This document shows positions 20,731-30,981 of a stretch of DNA of 64,000 nucleotides, one piece after another. Source of the DNA: Lactifluus volemus (lineage: Eukaryota; Basidiomycota; Agaricomycetes; Russulales; Russulaceae); contig WTXI01000071.1 in assembly GCA_022376515.1 (NCBI GenBank), positions 1 to 64,000 of the forward strand. The letters are read 5' to 3'. The position numbers and the translations under genes are program-made. Each line of letters opens with the position of its first letter. Position 1 is the first letter of the stretch. Under the pieces are notes generated by a model. The model did not search any database. It saw only the letters and a list, made by a program, of their open reading frames with translations, and was not told where the DNA came from.

Positions 20731-21561
20731 TCAGATTTGGCGCTCGTGACCAGTCCCTATGCTGTGAATCCACATGAAGGGACTGTTATCTTGCGAGTCT
20801 CCAGTTACTGCAGGTAGGGAAGTGATGTGTGGTGGGGGAGTAGGTGTAGGAGGGGTGGGGGTAGCAGGAGGCTTGTCCAACTCTGCCACAGGTATGGCTT
20901 GTGAGGCCTGTCCGCTGGCTGCTTCCTTTCTCACACGTACTACTTTGAAATTGGGGCACTTGTGCTTCTTGGCAGTTTTGCGGGACTCAAACTTGCGTCC
21001 ACATGCCTCACATTGCCACTGGCACGTGGGAAGTTTGGCCACTTTCGCAGCTTCCCATTTCCTTTCACGTTTTGAGGCACAGCTTCTCTTCCGTGCAAGA
21101 TGCCTCTTCTCCTTCTGGGCATTGTTGGCCTTGCGGCTGCCCTTCTTGAGTTCAAAAAAGGCCTCATGGCCTCCTTCTCGTAGAAGCTCCAAAATATATG
21201 CAAACATTACCTTTTTCACCTTGAGGACAGGATGAGGTACCAGCGCGACAGCGCACTTGACCAGGTGTGAATGATATGGGGGAGTGAACTCCACCCAAGA
21301 AATGTTTCCATCCTCATCCTTTTGGGCTGAGATGACGTTGGTCAAGAGGTGGGTTCTTGAGAGGAACCAGCGACGATGGAAGATGTTGTGGATGTCAAAG
21401 ACCGAAAGTTCATTGTCCACAGTAGGAGACCGTTTAATTTTAACCCCCCCCTTCCCAGCAGGTCGGTCAGGGCCACTGGAAGATAATGGAGGGGAAGGAG
21501 TCATATGGATGTCCTGTGGGGCAGGGGAAAGGATGTTCTCAACCTCAGAGGGAGAGGACAT
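20731..21561 (-). CDS. Zinc-finger protein of unknown function, candidate LINE ORF1
   Basis: ATG at 21561 begins MSSPSEVENIL and the frame stays open for 276 codons. The N-terminus is low-complexity Pro/Ser. A conserved domain starts at DELSVFDIHNIFHRRWFLS and includes HLVKCAVALVPHP and VMFAYILELL. A highly basic stretch rich in Lys and Arg follows, then one zinc finger CEACGRKFESRKTAKKHKC (C-x2-C-x12-H-x4-C), then a Pro-rich tail. A paralogue is present at 35.5-37.8 kb. It lies immediately upstream of, and on the same strand as, a LINE ORF2 remnant, which suggests a nucleic-acid-binding ORF1, but it could also be an independent multicopy gene. I do not recognise the conserved domain. Confidence 0.55.
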   Translation of the reverse strand: MSSPSEVENILSPAPQDIHMTPSPPLSSSGPDRPAGKGGVKIKRSPTVDNELSVFDIHNIFHRRWFLSRTHLLTNVISAQKDEDGNISWVEFTPPYHSHLVKCAVALVPHPVLKVKKVMFAYILELLREGGHEAFFELKKGSRKANNAQKEKRHLARKRSCASKRERKWEAAKVAKLPTCQWQCEACGRKFESRKTAKKHKCPNFKVVRVRKEAASGQASQAIPVAELDKPPATPTPPTPTPPPHITSLPAVTGDSQDNSPFMWIHSIGTGHERQI

Positions 21562-21769
21562 GGTGGTAAGAGTGAAAAGAAGATGGATGTATGCAGGATG
21601 CAGGTGGTACAATGAGCAGGCACAGAGCAGGACAGAGAAGTGTGCAGGATGGATGTTGTGACATAATGCAGGATGTGATGAGCACAATGAGCAGGAAGTG
21701 CAGGAACAATAAGCAAAGGTAACGACAATGGCAGTGCTAAGTGGACTCACCATACTATGTGACCATCAA

Positions 21770-24700
21770 CCTCCAACCCTAATCGCTGACAAAGAAGCTG
21801 GTGTTGTCAAGTCCGTAATCTTTACATACCCTAATCGGTCCCATTCACAAATGCAAAGGAGAGCTCATGTCAACTGTGCCGAAAGCCAGTTATGGGTATA
21901 TGGTAAGAGCAGGCAACCTTGACTGAACACGCGTTCAACAGCAACAGATGAGGCTTTGCAATGATGTTAGCCAAGTTGTGGGGTGATACTAATACAATGA
22001 CACTTACCTGGAATTGTGAGATAATCTCTTGCCATGCGCCATAGATGAGGATAGGTGCCTCAATTGTCGAACCACCAGCATAGTGGGTTTGTCACATTCT
22101 TGAGCCACTCAGTTGAGAGACACTGATCGAGCTCATTCATGGACTTGTCATCGCCCAAGCTAGAATCTGTGCTCGTAATTTTGGCCTCTGAGACATTGCT
22201 CTCAGACAACTGTGATACCTAGATAGCAATGACAGCTTGAATGAGCATGGGAACATGCACACAAAACTCGAACTTACCCTTTTCTTCCTTGATGCATGCA
22301 TGGCACTTGAGACACTGTCAATGACATAGTCAGCATACGAAGAATTGAACTGCTCTCTGACAATATCCTTCGCTATATCAATCCAGGCTTGTTCCCATCC
22401 CTTTTTCTTGAAGTATTTAAGCTTGTACTTGGGATGAAGGACTGGCAGTGTATATTAAATCAGAACCAGATCACAAAGCTGAATGAAAGCAGTGATGTAC
22501 TCAAGGCAATGCGATAGACCTCGGAGTGGTCTGTCAGTGAGTAGTATTTATTTAATAGCTTTGATCCAATCATTAGTGCAGATCGAAGTGTGGGATGATT
22601 GGATTCCTTCTGTGATGCAGTGGTGAGGTCTTTGTGTATCTTATCTATGGCTGGGATGATGGCTGTGAGGCATGGGGTATTGGTCGAAAAAAGTAATGTG
22701 ATAGTCTTAAAGATCTGAAATACAGCAGTCAGTAAGATTGAATGACCAAAATATTAGTATACTCACCTTGAGTGCATCCCGAAGCTGCTTGACAAGCATC
22801 CACTCAGACTTTGAGATAACGCAGTGGCCAAGCTTCATAGTGTGATTGTCTGTGAGTTGATTGATGGGTTCTTGATACATGTATGTGAACTTAAGCATCT
22901 CATATGTAGAGTTCCAGCATGTCCTAACATTGTGAGGCACAAGATGGTTGGGCAGCACCTTCTTCAGGTCATCGGCCTCTGCAGCAAGCTTCTTGATGAC
23001 ACTCTTCCATTTCAGCAAGAGCAGAGTGGTTGACATTGGAACAGCATGGGCAAAGCTTCGAAGCTTCGAAGTACCAAGAATTTAAAAAAAAACAATGAGC
23101 AACCCACATCTATGGTTCTTTCCCATGCGCTTACCTTATGCAACACATGTTGAAGTGGCTGGGTTACGTCTCTGGGGGCTATGTCGTCTATCTCTTCCTT
23201 CATCGCCTCCTCCAACTCTTCTAGATCCCTTTCCATCTTGTTACTGTTGATATTATCTGTTTCCAACATTTCATTTTCCTCTTCACTGGCATCTTCTTCG
23301 ATATCTGTGAGCTCTGAGTCCTCGACATCAAGATCATCTTCTGTGAGCGAGTCCTCTGAGTCACTACATTCATCCTCATGACCCTCACTCTTGGTGTGCA
23401 TATTTGATACATCAAACTGACGCAATATTATCTTTGCTACTAGGTTCACTATACAGTACATCAGGAAAATCCATTTTGCCTTAAACTGTATTAGATGCTC
23501 CTTAAAGCTTACTTAAGATGTTGGTAATTAGATCCTCAACTTGCTAACATTGAGGATCTAATTACCAACATCTTAAGTAAGCTTTAAGAAGCATCTAATA
23601 CAGTTTAAGGCAAAATGGGTTTTCCTGATGTATGAGCAAAGCACTGGACACAGTTTGCAGGCCCGGGGAAGCCATGGAGTTTCTTGCTGAGAGTGGTAAT
23701 CACCTTGTCATTAGCACTGGCATTATCGCAAGTGATGCCAAGGACCTATTCAGATAAGGTAAGTCAACAAGTTTTCTGGTTACAGAGGTGGTTATTAATC
23801 ATTACTTTGTCCGAGATCTCAAAATCTTTGAGAATCTTCACAAACACCTTGGCAAGATTCTTCCCTGAATGTGACTTGGCCAACTCTATGATATTCAAGA
23901 GCAAGCATATAGGTTGGCCATTCTGTTCAAGATGTACTGTCACAGCAACAAAAGACTTGTGGTTTGGGGATGTCCAGGTGTCTGTGGCAAAATTCAACTG
24001 CCCATTATATTCCTGCTTCATATTAATTATAACCAAAGGGAACTCACTTGTAACATCCTTATGACATGATCCTTGACTTTTCTGTAGACAGTGTAGATGT
24101 CTTGTGAAACTGTCTGTGTTGACAGAATTTGGATGTGGGGGCACCTAGTTTTCATCAGGTGATGAAAGCCTTTGTCTTTGACAACTTTTATAGGCCTCTT
24201 ATCCTCAGCTAGCCATCAGATGTATTTGACCCTGCCGGATGATGGTGAGTGTTCCATATGTCCATATTTGGTGGCCCACGTACCGTGCTTCCTTGTATGT
24301 GTACTGGCATAACATGTACATCATTTTCCCTTTCCTTTGTGGCTGAAAGCTTGCAGTGATTGATTTGTCCTTAAGTGTTTTAGCTGCAGCTAGGCCAGTT
24401 TGGATACTGGAAATGTCTTTAGTGCCATTGGCCTGCTCAACTATTTCTGTGCCCCAGCACATCCTTGCATGCTTCTGAAGGTTACCAGTCGACTTCGCAT
24501 CACTCGTGTCAAGAAAGCATCGGACAACATGAGCTTGTCCCCCTTTTCCTTTGCAGTATTGTGCTATGCATATGAACTCATGGCAATGCTGGCCATTCAC
24601 TGTCTCCACTGTTGGGCATGGGTGAAAGAAGGCATAGATTGGAGAGGTCCAATTTTTTGCTAATCGTTCTGCAGAATATAAGTTAAGTCCCACTACGCTT

Positions 24701-25456
24701 TGTAACATTCTGAATTTGGTTGACTGACCAAGTTCTTCTGCAGTGTTCTCTGGTTTCTCAATGATTTCAATATTGGAATCTGACTCTGACTTAGCTTGTG
24801 TGTTGGCACGCATCTGAGGTCTCTTCTTCTTCAAGACCAACTGTGACTTTGCCTGATGATCATTGTTATCAGTGGTCTCAGGGGCATCACTTTCGAAATC
24901 ATTTGATGTGGTGCATTTTCGTTTTTTGCTTTGCTGAGATGTTTTTAGCTGATGGCCATTGCAGGAGTTAGGACAGTTTTCATCATCATCCAGGACATAA
25001 TGTGTAACATTTGGAGGTGGGCAAGTCCCCCCATTTTCAACTCTTTTGATGCCCAGAGACACCACCATTTGAGAGTGAGCAGTCTGAACACCAGGCTCTC
25101 TTCTAGCTGGGAGGGGAAGGGGAACTTTGGTTTCTGTCAAGTAGTGAGTCAATTTTCAATTTATTAACAGCCACGAGATATTAACTAGATTGGCCCACGG
25201 GGGTGGGATTAATGGTCTCCTTCAATTGTTTAATAGTTTCTTCTTGATCCACAGATATATTATCATCATTGGTAATATATGATGTTAGCTTTCGTTTGCG
25301 GTGCTCACTCATGATGAGAGTGGTATCTACTTCGTCACAGGCCATGATGGGTTGGTCAGTTGGCAAGGAGGGGTGGGGGGAGAGGTGGTGCAATTTTTTT
25401 TTTGATCCTATGCATTTTCTGAAGCAGATTGGAACTCCTCCTTTCTGTTTTAGCAC
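21770..25456 (-). pseudogene. hAT-family transposase (broken)
   Basis: Reading down the minus strand: an acidic/basic N-terminus; a BED-like zinc finger around 24,460-24,600 (C...C...H...C); the catalytic-domain block FATDTWTSPNHKSFVAVTVHL (about 23,930-24,000) with its first acidic residue; VNLVAKIILRQFDV near 23,420; VPHNVRTCWNSTYEML near 22,900; and the C-terminal dimerisation region with RMARDYLTIPG (about 22,030) and VAVERVFSQGCLLL (about 21,940). hAT enzymes excise and insert DNA with 8-bp target duplications. Stops, frameshifts and a MITE inside the conserved core mean this copy is dead. Terminal repeats were not located. Confidence 0.85.
23459..23630. mobile_element. 172-bp palindromic MITE with TA target duplication
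   Basis: The ends CATCAGGAAAATCC and GGGTTTTCCTGATG are inverted and the two halves are almost perfectly complementary, giving one long hairpin. TA flanks both ends (23457-23458 and 23631-23632). It sits within the hAT transposase between the residues CFAH and VNLVAK, so it post-dates the hAT insertion. Confidence 0.88.
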
Positions 25457-25661
25457 AGCTTCGCTCAGAACCCGTTCCCTGTCATGAGTCAGGAATTATA
25501 TTGGACTAATTATTCTGGTGGTTCTCCACTGGACTCATCTCTCTCGCTACTACCTTTGTGACTGCTGGTTTGACCAACATGACTTCAAATTCACACAAAT
25601 GCTCTACTACAACAGTATGGCCATCTACATGATGTACACCACCCTCAGCATTGCCACTTGT

Positions 25662-25822
25662 CTCCCAACACTTGATGCACACATGACCACTATCCTAGTC
25701 CATATCCACCTTCCACCACCTGCTTGTTCTTCACTGCTCGTTTCCCAACACTTGATGCACACACAACTGCACTCAGCACTATCCCAATCCATCTGCCTTC
25801 TGCCACCCACTCATTCTTCAGC
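25662..25822 (+). repeat. Imperfect tandem duplication, about 80 bp x 2
   Basis: CCCAACACTTGATGCACACA recurs after about 80 bases, followed both times by ACTATCC.A.TCCAT and CTTC..CCACC. The surrounding sequence to about 26,060 has no recognisable coding. Confidence 0.55.
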
Positions 25823-26159
25823 GTGCGGACCTTATGCCCCCTACGTGTCGCAACCTATTATCTGGCAACGTTGTGCTCAGGGCCCCCCCAGGTGTGCATG
25901 AGGCAGACAGACAAGAAAGGCTTGATTTTCATGTAGTACCTGTGAATAAGGGGGAGATTGTTATTATTGATATATTGGAATTTGGAACTTGGCCCCATCT
26001 CAGAGTTATGGTATGGGGGGGGGGGTCTCGTGACTCCTGTTAGGACAGGTTATGACACGTGTATAACACTGGCAATGTGCCACTGTCTCAGAGCTCTGCT
26101 TGAGGCATATTCATATACATAAGTCAATTGAACACTAAGCTGTGAATATGTGAGAGTCG

Positions 26160-26300
26160 CTGAATCATAAACCCACAAGTTTGGTACAGGTCCCATGCCT
26201 ATGGGTATGGGTTGGGTGTGGGTTTGAAAATCGAGACCCTGACCCATACCCATAAGACCCTTACCCACCAAACCCCAGGGTTTACCCTACCCCATCAGGA
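26160..26300. repeat. GGGTA/TACCC-rich repeat, second patch
   Basis: Contains ATGGGTATGGGTTGGGTGTGGG followed by CCCATACCCATAAGACCC, so it can fold back on itself. It resembles 19618-19775 in composition and arrangement. Confidence 0.55.
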
Positions 26301-26475
26301 TTTTTACAATTTTCTTGTCACGTCTTGTCACGTCTTGTTACAGGCTCAAACAAGACCAAACAAGACCAAACAAGCTCACAAGCCACAGGACTACAGGCTA
26401 GGTCTAAAATCGCACAAGTTGGTCCAGATTTTGTGCATACAAGATAAACAAGCCTACAAGTCCACAAGATGACAA
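26301..26475. repeat. ACAAG-rich degenerate repeat
   Basis: Many ACAAG/CTTGT units, for example CTTGTCACGTCTTGTCACG and AAACAAGACCAAACAAG, extend to CACAAGATGACAAGAC near 26,475. A second patch is at 38,480-38,592. Confidence 0.6.
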
Positions 26476-26959
26476 GACAATAAGTTAACAAGATGCGAGC
26501 ACTCAAAGCACTGCTTTTATTTTTCTCTCAGGCTGTTGTTACTATTAGTAATAGATAATAGATCATGATTCAATTAGATTTTGAGTGCGAGAAAGAAGAT
26601 CAGACTTTGAGCACACCAAAACGAGCAGATAAAGGTGATGGTGATTAGGGGTGTCAAGGGGGTATCAAGTTACCTAGACACAAATCTATCTACTACCATA
26701 ACAATGCAACTAAAAATGACATGTCCAAGGCACACAAAGTGATATATACCACACAGAAATCAATAATACTGTCCAATAGGAGGGTAACTGACATGTGCCG
26801 GAAACTTGGAGATATTGAACTGATAACGAAGGGCGCATGGTCATTTCAGGTTGGTGTGTGAAGGTGGAGAAAGAGAACATGGCAGAACCTAACTGTGCAG
26901 TCGGAGAAGGTGCTAAAGTGATTGCAAGTGAGATATTGTGGTACAACTCAGAGTACACT

Positions 26960-29900
26960 TACCATTCACTCCGAGTCCTCTGCCGGTTCAATTGGGCTGC
27001 TGGGGATATAAAGATCCCAGCATCTTTGCTCCATCAAGGGGGTGTTGTTGATCATGAGGACTTTGTGATCTTGTTCCCCTTGTGCACAACAGCTTTCCAT
27101 GATCTGATTCCACTGGTTCCTAGTGAGCTTCTTAATATTCGTAAGGTAGTCGTCAACTATGTTGCTGACATTCTCACATGAGAAATGCCTGATATCAATG
27201 CGCTTGCCAGTTATGTACATCAAAAATGCACACTCGACCTAGGGCCAATCAGCATCAGTACTACTGGCATGAGAGTGCAGATAAGCACCCACCCTAGCTA
27301 CAGCCAAGCCAAGAGTGCCCTTTGGATACCCAAAATCACAGTGAGAACCTTTGCACAATTTGATAAACAAAGTGAGCGAGGATATAATGAACTCCAATTG
27401 AAAGAAATTCTGGGGCCTCTGGAACGCCATGAATCAGGACAGATTTAACAAAGGAGTGAACACAATAGACGTACTATGTAATCTTCTGAGTCTTCCAGGC
27501 AAACGCAATTGATTGGGGTCGGTATTTCCCAGATCCCAGGACCATCGGGCCTCGTGGCCCACCGAGCATACTCTGCGATCCAAGCACGATTGTCCACAAA
27601 GTTGGGGGTGTTGAAAAGAGCAGACACAATCTTAGATGCATGTCACCCAAAAAATGTGCACTTGTCGTTAATGCGATCCTTGGCCTGAATGAACGGGAGA
27701 TGAATACATCAGATTTACAAGTCAGCAATGGACTCGGAATTCAGTTAAAAAGGTGTACAAATACCATGGTATAGACCCAATCATTTAGTTTCAGTTTGTA
27801 GTTAGATCCAGGGTACACAATGTCCAAGAGCTCCTAGATTATTTTGATATCATCTGACCCCCCCTCAGAGAGTTCTCAAGGTCATTCCAGAGATCCAAGG
27901 TATGCGTAAATAGTTGGCAAGAACTGAGTTTTCCAAGTGGCACAGGCAAAATCTGGAAGCCCATCCTCAGGCTCACCTGAGAAGGGATTGTTTCCTGTCA
28001 CAGATTGAGTGCTAGGGGTATGCAAGATGGGCTTGGGGGAGGTCAAGTCACATCTAGTGCAGGCAGAGCCAGCCAGTGACAGAACTGGTCTGGGCCTAGG
28101 ATGCCGTGGCTTTGCTGTTAGTAATTTGTCCTCATCACCATTGCTAGCCTTGCTGATGATAACGACCTGTATATATATGGTCACCCTTGTGTATCCAATA
28201 AGGGAGACCACCGCTGCGTGGTGATGAAATCCATACGTTATCATGACCTTTATGGTTGACCTTTTTCCCATCAACCCAGAAGGGCTGAACCGCGTCTGCG
28301 TCCTTATCATTCAAGCCGCCAACTGTCTCCGAGTCCTTGGTTGCCACAGATGCTAGTGATCCTTTAGTTGCCAGTGAGAGCCTGCCAGTAAGGGGACTCG
28401 GCAGGTCCTGCTCCTGGGCCCTTTGAGTCTTTGCCTTCCAGTTTGCAACAAGACCCAATGTGTTAAGGTTCCAAGTGGGACCTTTGTACGAAGTGTATGA
28501 TTGTTCATGAAGTCAAGAGCAAGACTTGCAAGACGTGCAAGTCAAGATCAAAGGTTCGATAAAGGATGAGACTTAGTAAATGACTAAGTCAAGAGCATTT
28601 CAGAGGTCAAGGGCTTTGGGCTCAGGGATGAGACCAAAGTGTTCAAGAAGTCGAAGAGCATGATGTCAAGAGGGTTCTCTCAGGTCTGATGCTTCTAGGC
28701 AAGCAAGGTTCTAATAGATAGAAGACTTGGATTGCAAAACAAAACTGAGACTTAAGGTCTCTAGGGCAGAATGTCACGGTCAGGTCACCGTGGCGTGGTT
28801 TCGAGTCTGAGTCATGCTGACTAAGCGGAACAACGAAGCGGCCGCAGGGACTAAGGCACGAAGGTCTAGTCAAAGAGTAGAAGACTTGGCTGTGGCGTGA
28901 TCCACACAAGTCTTCAAAGGCTTCACTTCAAAGAAGAAGCAGTCTTTCAGAGGGGAAGGGGAAGGGAAGGCTGAACAGCCACTTGTATTGCTTGCTGTAT
29001 CGACTGCCTGAGTTCTACAGGAGAACGAGCTTAAGGCCCGTCTCAGAGGTACAAGGGATATATATATTCGAACAGCGGATCATGCTAGAATGTTCAGGGA
29101 TGTACCTGTGAATGTATAGAAGCGTATGGAACTAACCAGAAGGTTACGGAAACTAGTGGAAGGTGAGAGAATCGTCCAACGTATCGATGAGTAAGAGAAG
29201 GAAAATGATGAGTCAGGGTCACCTGTGACCGTCACGTCACGTTACCGTGACACAGAAAGTACAGGGTTTATATAGAGGAAGATGAGGCTATGTGCATAGC
29301 CATAGGGGCTGTGACCTTCGTACAGCTTTCAGGGTTTGAAACATGTTTCAGGAATCAGCAAGTCATCCTGTGCATGTGGCTGTTGCTTGCGGCTGTACGG
29401 TGCTATGCGAGGCTGTATCGTGAGAGAAATAAGTAAGCAATCTGAGACAAAGCAATCGGCAGTCCATTCACATAGCAAGGGAGTCAGCAGAAATGAGTCA
29501 GCAGTCCGAAAATGTATAGTATGAGTCAGCAAACACGTGTTAGTCCATAACATGATGGATATGGAGCCACTTTTAACCTCTTTGCCATACTGCTATTGGA
29601 TGAAATATCTCAGGCTGTCAGTTATAGTTCATGAGAAATGATGTGGCTGAACCTGTCACCTTGCACGCAGGCCACTCTCAGTGCTCTCAGCCACCAAATG
29701 CCTCTTTCTTTCAGCTTTTATCTCTTTCCTTGCAGCATCCACAGCCACTCGAACCTCTTCTTTGGATGGCCTTTTTGCTCTCTGTGCACTGTCAGCTTGC
29801 TTCATGAAACCCACCAGTGACTGGCTTACTGTGGTGTTCTTGGCTAGAGTTTCCTTTATACTAGCAGTCACCATCATGATGACTCCGTTGTCATCATCGC

Positions 29901-30758
29901 CCTCACCCTCTGAGTCGGACTCACCTTCCGACTCGACCTTGATTGGTGTTGCAGGGTCTTGACTGCCTATGATGTCATTGACATCTGTTGCGGTAGTGGC
30001 ACCGTGACGTTCTTCCTCTCCATCTTTTGAGCCTAGTGAGTTGGACAGCGTATCCTCAACTTCCATAGCCGCCAACACCTTTATCTTGGCTTGCTCCAGT
30101 ATCTTTGATCGAAATTGTAGCTCCTTCTTACACTCTAGTTCTTCTTTGACCTCAGAACTTGGCTGCTTGAGATGTTTCTTATCTGGTGCCCTGGGATTGG
30201 CAACACAGGACATGCATGTTGGGTTAGGCACTCAATGTGGAAGGTTCTGGTACCTTCCTACTACTGCCTTTGCAGTCTTAGGAACCAAATCCCCCACATC
30301 TGCCAGCTCCACATCCATGGAAGCGTTGCTGAGCTTTGGAACTTGTTAGTGTGATCTAAGATGAGGTTGTGCTATGCTATACTCACTGGGTCTGTCTGGG
30401 AACTTGTCTGAAGCAAGGGTATGCTCACAGGCTCTGATTGCGGACTTGTTTGAGATGAGTGTATCAATTGGGTCAAGTCAGCAATGGCATATGAGTGGGT
30501 TATACGTCGAGACTGTGGCATTAAGGTATGGTTTTGTGGTTTAAAAAAGAATGACAGTGCTGAGGGGAATAAATGAGTGATTTCTTGCAATGAATAACAG
30601 CTGCACAGAAGCGAAGGTGGGCTGCTTGTTAGCAGCAACTTAGGGGGGGGGGGGGCGGTGGTACCCTTTTTCTTCCTTTTTTTCAAAGCCGTGCATGTGC
30701 TATTTGCTACTGTTTTATCCTTGACACTAACCAGTTTGACCTTAGTACGGTTGCTCAT
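26960..30758 (-). pseudogene. Broken gene of an unknown repeat-associated family
   Basis: Minus-strand coding can be chained. It runs from MSNRTKVKLVSV at 30758, through a block (30346-29656) with ELADVGDLVPKTAK and an acidic/serine region, across an LTR insertion, then NVWISSPRSGGLPYW (about 28,220), WKTQFLPTIYAYLGSLE (about 27,890-27,940), IVSALFNTPNFVDNRAWIAE and ARWATRPDGPGIWEIP (about 27,530-27,630), and ENVSNIVDDYLTNIKKLT (about 27,130). Several stops and frameshifts separate these pieces. I have a weak memory of similar proteins being multicopy in Agaricomycetes, but I cannot assign a function. Confidence 0.5.
28461..29552 (-). mobile_element. Solo LTR-like insertion, 1092 bp
   Basis: On the minus strand it starts TGTTATGGACTAACACG (29552) and ends GGAACCTTAACA (28461), with a TATA-like CTCTATATAAACCC in the middle near 29,270. 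It splits the broken gene above. The 5-bp flanks (CAATG and TGATG on the plus strand) agree at only three positions, so a target duplication is not proven. Confidence 0.6.
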
Positions 30759-30981
30759 ACTCCGACCGCCTGTTTATTGCGATAGCAGTACTGACCACTC
30801 AGTACTCCAACCACCAGTTCAGCCACTAGCAACCCAACCACCAGTCATATCCCAGTACTGGTACTATGGCCAACCCCCCTGGCTCTCTCTGCCACACTCC
30901 AACTGCGAGCTCAACCACTAGCACCCTGGCTAAGATACCTTCACTTTGGCTGAACCTCTTGGCTCCCATTTACACTAGCAT

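Noticed and set aside
28461..29552. Solo LTR with proven target duplication
   Set aside because: The flanking pentamers agree at only three of five positions, so it was kept only as LTR-like.
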